A stretch of DNA of 64,000 nucleotides from JAFAGX01 sp035624215 (GTDB taxonomy: Bacteria > Acidobacteriota > Terriglobia > Terriglobales > Acidobacteriaceae), in contig DASPRY010000092.1 of assembly GCA_035624215.1 (NCBI GenBank), forward strand, positions 1 through 64,000, read 5' to 3'. Position 1 is the stretch's first letter, and each line of letters begins with the position of its first letter. The notes under the pieces were generated by a model, which saw only the letters and a program-made list of their open reading frames with translations, was not told where the DNA came from and ran no database searches. Below, in pieces: positions 15,519 to 22,100 of the stretch. The position numbers and the translations under genes were made by a program.

Positions 15519-15593
15519 TCATGGCATTGCGCTACTTCCGTGCTCGACAAAAAACAACCGGTTGAGGAGTTGATGAACCGATTTGGGATTCTA

Positions 15594-15661
15594 TCGGGCT
15601 ACGCTCGACTGGACAGCCCCTTCGACTCCGCTCAGGGCAGGCTCTGCGGCTGTCCCTACGT
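15594..15661 (-). repeat. REP element E interrupted by a second short palindrome
   Basis: The outer REP arms (CGAC...GGACAGCC and GGCTGTCCCTACG) are split by about 30 bp reading CTTCGACTCCGCTCAGG then GCAGGCTCTG, so one small element appears to have inserted into the loop of another. It lies upstream of ligA. Confidence 0.75.
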
Positions 15662-15679
15662 GTTTCATGCTGATATCCC

Positions 15680-15699
15680 AGAGCGGCTGTCCCTACGTG
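15680..15699 (-). repeat. Partial REP element F
   Basis: Only the GTAG-proximal half is left (AGAGCGGCTGTCCCTACGTGG on the plus strand, first 20 bases within the span). It lies immediately upstream of the ligA -10 box, so this promoter region has been remodelled by REP sequence. Confidence 0.65.
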
Positions 15700-15714
15700 G
15701 TCTGTGCCAACCGA

Positions 15715-15720
15715 TATAAT
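15715..15720 (+). promoter_or_regulatory. -10 box directly before ligA
   Basis: A perfect TATAAT ends 8 bp before the ligA ATG. Transcription would begin at or next to the start codon, giving a leaderless mRNA. No Shine-Dalgarno is present. No clear -35 is seen, as that position is occupied by REP-derived sequence. Confidence 0.65.
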
Positions 15721-15728
15721 TTTGTTCC

Positions 15729-17753
15729 ATGCCAGCCGCTGCCAAGGATGTTGAGAAGAAAATCGAGGCGCTGAGGGAGAAGATCCGGCGCCACGAATAT
15801 CTGTATTACGTCGTGGACGCACCGGAGATCAGCGACGCCGAGTTTGACCGGCTGATGAGCGATCTGAAGAAGCTGGAAGCGGTGCATCCGGAGCTGATTA
15901 CCAGCGATTCACCGACGCAGAGAGTTGGGGGCAAGCCGCGCGAAGGCTTCGTCAAGGTGCCGCATTCTTCGCCCATGCTGTCGCTGGACAATACGTACAA
16001 CGTGGAAGATCTGCGCAACTGGGAGCGGAGGGTGCACGAGCTGAGCGGGCGCAAAGACATTGAGTATGTCTGCGAGCTGAAGGTCGATGGCATGTCGCTG
16101 GCGCTGCGCTATGAAGATGGCAAGCTGGTGCGCGGGATTACGCGCGGGGATGGCAGCGTCGGGGAGGATGTGACGGCGAATGTGCGGACGGTGAGATCGA
16201 TTCCGCTGTCGATTGCGAAAGAAAAATTGAAAGCGGCAGGGATGCCGCGAGATTTTGAGGTGCGCGGAGAGATGCTGATGCCGATCAGCTCGTTCAAGAA
16301 GATGAATGAAGAGCGGGAGCGGCAAGGGCTGTCGCTGTTTGCGAATCCGCGGAACGCGACAGCAGGGACGGTGCGGCAGCTGGAGCCGAGTATCACGGCG
16401 CAGCGGCGGCTGGACTATTTTGCGTATGCGCTGCTGGAGGATGGGCGGACGTATTTTGATCGGCATTGGGAGACGTTGAATGCGCTGCAGGCGGTAGGGT
16501 TCAAGGTTAATTCCACGAGAAAACTGGCGACAAATTTTGAAGAAGTGTGGAAGTTTATCGAGAAGGAAGAAGTGAAGCGGGAGAACTTGCCGTATGAGAT
16601 TGATGGAATTGTGGTGAAGGTGGATCGGACGCCGTGGCAGGAGGAACTTGGCTACACAGGAAAAGCGCCGCGCTGGGCGATCGCGTACAAGTACGCGGCG
16701 CGCGGCGGGATCACACAGATTGAAGATATCGTGCCGCAAGTTGGGCGGACCGGGAAACTGACGCCCGTGGCATGGCTCAAGCCGGTGCCGATTGGCGGGA
16801 CGACGGTGAGCCGGGCGACCCTCCATAATATGGATGAGATCGAGCGGCTGGGAGTAAAGATTGGTGACTGGGTGGAGGTGGAGCGCGGCGGAGACGTGAT
16901 TCCGAAGGTCACGCGAGTCGTGGTGGATAAGGATCATCCGCGAGGGCACAGGTTGTTTCATATGCCGGAGAAGTGTCCGGTGTGCGGCGGGAAAGTGGTG
17001 AGGGTTGAGGGCGAGGCGGATCATCGGTGCGTGAACGCGAATTGTCCGGCGAAGCTGCGGGAGACGATTCTGCACTTTGCATCCCGGGGAGTAATGAATA
17101 TTGACGGGATGGGAGAGGCGCTGGTGAATCAGCTTACGGATCGCGGGCTGGTGAAGAATGTGGCGGACATCTACAAGATCACTAAGGATGATTTGCTGTC
17201 GCTGGAGCGGATGGGGGACAAGAGCGCGCAAAATGTGCTGGATGAAATTGAGGCCTCGAAGAAGCTGCCGCTGGAGCGGGTGATTTATGGGCTGGGAATC
17301 CGGTTTGTGGGTGAGAGGACAGCGCAGTTTTTGGCGGAGCACTTCGGATCGATGGATGGGCTGATGAAGGCAAGCGCAGAGGAGTTGCGGGAGGTGAACG
17401 AGGTAGGTCCGCGGATCGCGGAAAGCATTGCGGAGTTTTTTCAGGAGCCGAAGAATCGGGAACTGGTGAAGCGGCTCGGTGAAGCCGGCTTGACTTTCAC
17501 GGGAAAAAAGAAAGAGCGCGGAACGAAATTGGCGGGGAAGACGTTTGTGCTGACCGGGACGCTGGCGCGCTACACGCGGGATGAAGCGAAGAAGATGATC
17601 GAAGATGCCGGTGGGCGGGTGTCGGGATCAGTGAGCAAGAAAACCGATTATGTGATCGCGGGAAGCGATGCGGGATCGAAGCTGGATAACGCAAAGGAAC
17701 TGGGGGTGAGGGTCATCGACGAAGGGGAGATGAAAGAACTGCTCGGAAGCTGA
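15729..17753 (+). CDS. ligA: NAD-dependent DNA ligase LigA
   Basis: 674 residues, the normal length. In order: Ia domain, adenylation domain with the nucleophilic Lys in CELKVDGMSLALRYE, OB fold, a four-Cys zinc finger (CPVCGG...CVNANCPAKL), HhH repeats (VNEVGPRIAESIAEFF) and a C-terminal BRCT domain (LAGKTFVLTGTLARYTRDEA). It seals nicks in replication and repair using NAD+. The start ATG lies 8 bp after a TATAAT box with no ribosome site, so leaderless translation is likely. Codon use and integrity look normal despite the REP-rich upstream region. Confidence 0.98.
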   Translation: MPAAAKDVEKKIEALREKIRRHEYLYYVVDAPEISDAEFDRLMSDLKKLEAVHPELITSDSPTQRVGGKPREGFVKVPHSSPMLSLDNTYNVEDLRNWERRVHELSGRKDIEYVCELKVDGMSLALRYEDGKLVRGITRGDGSVGEDVTANVRTVRSIPLSIAKEKLKAAGMPRDFEVRGEMLMPISSFKKMNEERERQGLSLFANPRNATAGTVRQLEPSITAQRRLDYFAYALLEDGRTYFDRHWETLNALQAVGFKVNSTRKLATNFEEVWKFIEKEEVKRENLPYEIDGIVVKVDRTPWQEELGYTGKAPRWAIAYKYAARGGITQIEDIVPQVGRTGKLTPVAWLKPVPIGGTTVSRATLHNMDEIERLGVKIGDWVEVERGGDVIPKVTRVVVDKDHPRGHRLFHMPEKCPVCGGKVVRVEGEADHRCVNANCPAKLRETILHFASRGVMNIDGMGEALVNQLTDRGLVKNVADIYKITKDDLLSLERMGDKSAQNVLDEIEASKKLPLERVIYGLGIRFVGERTAQFLAEHFGSMDGLMKASAEELREVNEVGPRIAESIAEFFQEPKNRELVKRLGEAGLTFTGKKKERGTKLAGKTFVLTGTLARYTRDEAKKMIEDAGGRVSGSVSKKTDYVIAGSDAGSKLDNAKELGVRVIDEGEMKELLGS

Positions 17754-17825
17754 GCGGCTCCCCTCAGAGTATAAGAATGCGAGCCAAACGTGCGGATGAT
17801 TGACTCGCAGAAAACGCGGGAAAAG

Positions 17826-17880
17826 CAGGTTCCTCGACACGTCCTCTCTGCTGTGCGGCTGCGGGCGGCTCGGAATGACA
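17826..17880. repeat. TCCTCG...CTCGGAATGACA repeat, copy 1
   Basis: Begins CAGGTTCCTCG and ends CGGCTCGGAATGACA with a GC-rich middle. The same ends recur at 20446, 29244 and, diverged, at 51838, so this is a third dispersed intergenic family. Confidence 0.7.
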
Positions 17881-17906
17881 AGAAGCGTAGGGCTAGGCGT
17901 CGGCGG

Positions 17907-18086
17907 TTAGTGACCGACTCCCACCAGGGTTCGAAAGCCCCACAGTGCCGCCGCACCGAGCACGACAACGAAAGTAAAGCCAATCATGCGGCCCGACGTA
18001 TCGCTCTTGCTCCAGCCCTGGAGCACGGCGACGAGTCAAACGACGAAGAGAACTATGGCGGCTGCACCGAGGATTTTGAGCAACAT
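17907..18086 (-). pseudogene. Small membrane protein gene interrupted by an in-frame TGA
   Basis: From the ATG at 18086 the frame reads MLLKILGAAAIVLFVV, then TGA (18036-18038), and continues without a shift as LVAVLQGWSKSDTSGRM, then IGFTFVVVLGAAALWGF and a short tail to TAA at 17907. Two hydrophobic segments flank a polar loop, as in two-TM small membrane proteins. The first helix is split exactly at the TGA. The simplest reading is a W-to-stop (TGG to TGA) mutation. Readthrough or a sequencing error are alternatives. I do not recognise the family. Confidence 0.45.
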
Positions 18087-18238
18087 GTCGGCTCCTTGAA
18101 CGGAGCTTAAGATCGGCCGCCTGCTGCGGAAAGTACCTGCATCACAGCTGGAGGTGAGGAGGTGGGGATCTTTCGGCTGCGCGGGATCAGTCGCGAGCGA
18201 CTGACCCTGCTCCGCTCAAGATGACAAAGCATCTTGAA

Positions 18239-20293
18239 TTACTCGCCTGATGCCGGCTTGCTCTTCTGCTGTTCGAAGGGTTTCTGCAGATACCTGCGAG
18301 CTTCGTCGAGCGCGCCCTGAGTATTGTCGTTGGTCTGAAGAGCCTGGCGGTACTCGTTGGTGGCGCGCTCGCGCTGTCCGGTGATGTCGAAAATCTTGCC
18401 GAGCTGGATGTGGCTCCAGACCTCGGTCCAACGCGGCTCGCCGTCGCCATTGAGCGCGTCACGATAGGCATTGGCGGAAGCCTGGTAATTTTTCTGCTGA
18501 AAGAAGACTTCCGCGATGCGGTAATGTGCCAAGGAACTGTTCTTATTTACTTCGAGCGCTTTGTTGTATTCCGCGAGAGCACCTGCGAGATCTCCCTGCT
18601 GTACGAGCGCCTGTCCGCGTTGAATGGAAGCGCGCAGCTTGATCTCAGGCGAGTTCTTGAGAACTTCATCGTTGGGGTCAATGGAAATCCGGCGCGGACG
18701 GCCGAAGGTTTCGACGGTGAAAGCTGAATCGGTGCCGACCACCTCGATGCGTTTTTCTTCGGTTCTTCCGTCGGTATCAATTTTCAACTCCACCGGCATG
18801 CGGAAAAGATCGAGATCCTGGGCGATCTGTCCGACGACCCGAAAGCCGGGCGGTTTCTCCTTGGCAGATTTTGGGGTTCCGCTGTTGCCCAGGCGGTAAA
18901 CGGTGTATTTCAGTTTGAATTCGGGAGCGCCGGTGGAATCGAGCCACTGGGTGAAGAACCAGGTGAGTTTGTCACCGTAGTCTTGTTCGGCGATTTCGCG
19001 GAAATCGTCCGTGGAAGCGGACTTGCCAGCGTATTTCGAGGCAAAGGTGCGCATGGTCTGATCGAATTTCTGCTCACCTTCCACCCCGCGCAGCATGTGC
19101 AGAATCATGGCACCCTTATCAGTGGCAAGCGATTGGAACTCCGGCGAAAACATGTCGAGCTTGCCGATGGTCGCAAGCGGAACGGTGTCGTAGGCGAGGG
19201 CACCGACGGACATATCCTTCACGGCTTCCTGCAGACCGGATTGTCCAGCGGCGCTTTCGATATATCGTGCTTCCGAATAGCGCGCAAAGCCGTCGCAAAT
19301 CCACCAGTCATCAATCGAAGCCGGACTCACGGAAACGCCCCACCACTGATGAGCGATGGTGTTAGCGAGGAGACGATAATTAGTCTTCTCGGTGATGGCG
19401 CGGCTGGCGATGGCGGCTAACGAGGGGGCCCAGGCAGATGGAATCGTGTCGTCGGGAATCTCTACGACACGCAGCGTGCTCGAAGGCGCGACCCCATACA
19501 AAGTGATGAAGTAGGTGAATTCTTTGATGGCGGTTTCGGCGTAGGATGCGCCCAGGTTCTGGTGGAGGGGCTTGAAGAAAACGTGCAGATCGACGCCGGC
19601 CTCGTCGCTTTTAAACTCCTGGAATGTTCCTGCGATGATGGTGCCTGGAAAGCTCGGCTTATCCCAAACGTAGGTGTAGGTTTTGACCGTACCGGTTGTG
19701 GTGGTTTTCTTTAAAGCCGGAGTGCTGCTCTCAGATTCCTGCCCGCTGCCAATAACCACCATGTGAGCGGGAACGGTGATGTTCATGGTGGCGGTAAAGC
19801 GGTTCAAGCCATAGGCTTCAACTGGAAACCAGCGGCCAGAATAGAGCAGATAGCTGGTATCGTCGCCGATGTAGGCTACCTTCAGTCCCTGCACAGGGCT
19901 GTCGTCGGCGGATTCAAGGGCACCGTCGTATTCGAAGATCAAGCTGCTGGAATCGCCCTTGTTGAGTGGCTTCGAGAGCTGGACACGTACGGTGGAATCC
20001 TGGGGGATACGTTCGGCGCTAAGCGGCTTGCCCGTGTCATCGGTCACTTTGGTGACGCGGAGATCGTTATGCAGTTCGAAACTGACGGCGTCGGTGTTCT
20101 CAACAGCGGTGAACTTTACCTTGGCGCGCGCAGCCAGGCGATGAGTGTGGGGAGTAAGTTCAGCATCGATTTGATAATCATCGACGTGTACCCGGGTTTT
20201 CTCGGCGGACCACGCGGGCAAAGAAAACAGCACAAGCAAAAGCGCTAAGGTAGAGGTGCCAGCGCGGCTATGGCGCCGAGGTTGAGAAAGCAT
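18239..20293 (-). CDS. M1 aminopeptidase-like protein with degenerate zinc site and C-terminal TPR
   Basis: About 684 residues. ATG 20293 is chosen because it begins a signal peptide (cleavage after PAWSA). An M1-like N-terminal beta domain and a thermolysin-like domain follow, recognisable from HQWWGVSVSP...DDWWICDGFARYSEARY. In active M1 enzymes this block is HEXXH...NEGFA. Here it reads NTIAH (codons 19349-19363) and CDGFA, so the first zinc His, the catalytic Glu and the third ligand are missing, and no GAMEN-type motif is seen. TPR repeats occupy about the last 150 residues. It is probably an exported non-catalytic binding or scaffold protein. Confidence 0.85.
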   Translation of the reverse strand: MLSQPRRHSRAGTSTLALLLVLFSLPAWSAEKTRVHVDDYQIDAELTPHTHRLAARAKVKFTAVENTDAVSFELHNDLRVTKVTDDTGKPLSAERIPQDSTVRVQLSKPLNKGDSSSLIFEYDGALESADDSPVQGLKVAYIGDDTSYLLYSGRWFPVEAYGLNRFTATMNITVPAHMVVIGSGQESESSTPALKKTTTTGTVKTYTYVWDKPSFPGTIIAGTFQEFKSDEAGVDLHVFFKPLHQNLGASYAETAIKEFTYFITLYGVAPSSTLRVVEIPDDTIPSAWAPSLAAIASRAITEKTNYRLLANTIAHQWWGVSVSPASIDDWWICDGFARYSEARYIESAAGQSGLQEAVKDMSVGALAYDTVPLATIGKLDMFSPEFQSLATDKGAMILHMLRGVEGEQKFDQTMRTFASKYAGKSASTDDFREIAEQDYGDKLTWFFTQWLDSTGAPEFKLKYTVYRLGNSGTPKSAKEKPPGFRVVGQIAQDLDLFRMPVELKIDTDGRTEEKRIEVVGTDSAFTVETFGRPRRISIDPNDEVLKNSPEIKLRASIQRGQALVQQGDLAGALAEYNKALEVNKNSSLAHYRIAEVFFQQKNYQASANAYRDALNGDGEPRWTEVWSHIQLGKIFDITGQRERATNEYRQALQTNDNTQGALDEARRYLQKPFEQQKSKPASGE

Positions 20294-20445
20294 GAAGAAA
20301 TTTTCTCCCAGCAGTTCCTTTACTATGATTCCGATTGTGGCGCAAAAGATGCTGCGAACACAAGGGTTGGTGGCGGCTGTTACAAGTAAGCATGAATTTT
20401 CGCGCAGGCATTCTTGCGTCGCATGGGTCATGGGTGCTCACCGCG

Positions 20446-20489
20446 AGATTCCTCGCCCCGCTGGTTAAAGCGCGGGGCTTCGGAATGAC
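20446..20489. repeat. TCCTCG...CGGAATGAC repeat, copy 2
   Basis: AGATTCCTC then a perfect hairpin GCCCCGC-N10-GCGGGGC, ending TTCGGAATGAC. It lies 34 bp after the lpxB stop and could terminate that transcript (minus strand) while belonging to the dispersed family. Confidence 0.7.
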
Positions 20490-20522
20490 GTCTCAGGACC
20501 AAGAGTCAAGAATTATGGCGAC

Positions 20523-21671
20523 TTACGTGGCGAGCTTGGTTTTCCCGGATAGAACTTCCAGAATGAGGGCTGCGGCGCGATCGGCGGCGTGAGCCAGATT
20601 GCCATCGGGGCCACGAAGTGCGGACCTCACCACACTCAAGCCTTCGAGCATGTGGGCGCGCGCGGGACCTTCGGGCAGAATCTCGCGGATTTCGTGGACA
20701 ACGTTCTCGGCGGTAAAGTCGCGTTGCACCAGTTCTGGTACGACTTGCCTGCCGGCGATCAGATTCACCATAGTGAAATGTGGCACTTTGACGCGTGGGC
20801 GTCCCAACGCGTAGGTGAGCGGGCTGACTCGATAGACCATAACGAATGGAGTAGCCATGAGGGCAGCCTCCACCGTCGCCGTACCGCTGGCGATGATGCC
20901 GGCTCGGGAATGAGCCAAAGCAGGCATCGCTTCAGGGACCAAGTGGATAGGCGCGCCGCCGGGCAGGAAGTCTTGCAGCCAACTGCAGCTTAAGGTCGGG
21001 GCTACAGGTAATAGAAATTCATGAGCGGAGCCGAGGTGCGCGGCGGCTTCGAGGATGGTCGGCAAATTCATACGGACTTCTTTCATGCGGCTGCCGGGCA
21101 TGAGCGTAATCCACGGCTTGGCGGGATCGAGGCGGTGTTGAGTGGCGTACTCTGCGAGGGTAATCTGCGGCTTGGGCAAATCAGCCAAGGGATGGCCGAC
21201 AAAGGTCGCGTCGACACCACGATCCCGATAAAACTTTTCTTCGAAAGGAAAAATCACCAGCGCCTTGTCGACGTACTTGCGCAACAGGCGGACGCGGCCT
21301 TGCCGCCAAGCCCAGAATTGGGGACAAACGTAGTAGACGACGGGAATGCCACGCTTATGCATCTGGCGGGCTACGCGCCAGTTGAATGCGGGCGAATCAA
21401 TGACCACGGCGAGGTCAGGGCGGTGTTTGTCGGCTTCGGCGATGAGCTTGTGAAACAGGCCATAGATTTTCGGCAGATGGCTGAGTATTTCCGTGATGCC
21501 GACAACGGCGAGGTCTTTTGCGTCGACGACAGTGTCGCAACCAGCGGCTCGCATACGCTCGCCGCCAACGCCAAAGAATTGGAGGGAGTCGTCGTGCTGC
21601 TGTAGTGCATTGATCAACTGCACGCCGTACATTTCACCGGAGGCTTCGCCGGCGGAGATGAGGATTCGCAC
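20523..21671 (-). CDS. lpxB: Lipid-A-disaccharide synthase LpxB
   Basis: 382 residues from the GTG at 21671 (VRILISAGEASGEMYG), the normal LpxB length. Other family signatures are VIDSPAFNWRVARQMHKRG, YYVCPQFWAWRQGRV, ATFVGHPLADLP, LMPGSRMKEV and IASGTATVEAAL. It joins UDP-2,3-diacylglucosamine and lipid X in lipid A synthesis, so the organism has a lipid A outer membrane. The frame stays open for a further 127 codons upstream, but that part is REP-array sequence and is rejected. No ribosome site is visible. The tandem array at 21676-22086 ends 5 bp before the start. Confidence 0.95.
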   Translation of the reverse strand: MRILISAGEASGEMYGVQLINALQQHDDSLQFFGVGGERMRAAGCDTVVDAKDLAVVGITEILSHLPKIYGLFHKLIAEADKHRPDLAVVIDSPAFNWRVARQMHKRGIPVVYYVCPQFWAWRQGRVRLLRKYVDKALVIFPFEEKFYRDRGVDATFVGHPLADLPKPQITLAEYATQHRLDPAKPWITLMPGSRMKEVRMNLPTILEAAAHLGSAHEFLLPVAPTLSCSWLQDFLPGGAPIHLVPEAMPALAHSRAGIIASGTATVEAALMATPFVMVYRVSPLTYALGRPRVKVPHFTMVNLIAGRQVVPELVQRDFTAENVVHEIREILPEGPARAHMLEGLSVVRSALRGPDGNLAHAADRAAALILEVLSGKTKLAT

Positions 21672-21675
21672 GGGG

Positions 21676-22086
21676 ACATTGTAAGGGCAAAATGCAGGGA
21701 TCCTTCGACTTCGGATGTACTTCGCTTTGCGAAGCATCCTGCGCTCTGATGACAATTTCGCTTGTACGATCCGGATAGGAGGGATACTTTCCTGCCGCCT
21801 GCGGTGGCCGCACAGCCGAGAGCGGCTGTGCCTACGTGGTCCGTGCAGACATTGTAGGGGGAGTGCAGCGATCCTTGACTTCGGATGCCAATTTCGCTTG
21901 TACGACCCGGATAGGAGCGATACTTCCCTGCCGCCTGCGTCGGCCGCACAGCCGAGGGCGGCTGCGCCTATGTGGTCCGTGCAGACATTGTAAGGGGAGT
22001 GCAGCGATCCTTCGACTGCGAACGCACTTCGCAGATGCGAAGTCGGCCCCACAGCCGAGGACGGCTGTGCCTACGTGGCCTGTGCA
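21676..22086. repeat. Three-unit tandem array of a REP-containing cassette upstream of lpxB
   Basis: Units start with ACATTGTA at 21676, 21849 and 21985 (about 173, 136 and 102 bp) and each ends ...GTGG(T/C)C(C/T)GTGCAG. Each contains GTGCAGCGATCCTT-like sequence, then a variable middle with TGGCCGCACAGCC-type REP hairpins (variant head GTAGGCACAGCCG on the minus strand). Successive units are shortened by internal deletion. The array fills nearly the whole lpxB to ABC exporter gap (21672-22100), which holds no other gene. Confidence 0.85.
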
Positions 22087-22100
22087 GCCGCTTGCAGCGA

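Noticed and set aside
15909..17342. Minus-strand open frame of 477 codons opposite ligA
   Set aside because: It is the antisense of a fully conserved ligA. Its product is rich in His, Arg, Pro and Leu, typical of shadows of GC-rich genes.
17790..18110. Plus-strand open frame of 106 codons after ligA
   Set aside because: It passes through a dispersed repeat and lies antisense to the small membrane gene; its Arg/Glu/His-rich product has no coherent pattern.
20523..22052. Extended LpxB with 127 extra N-terminal residues
   Set aside because: The extension is the translated REP array; LpxB homology begins exactly at GTG 21671.
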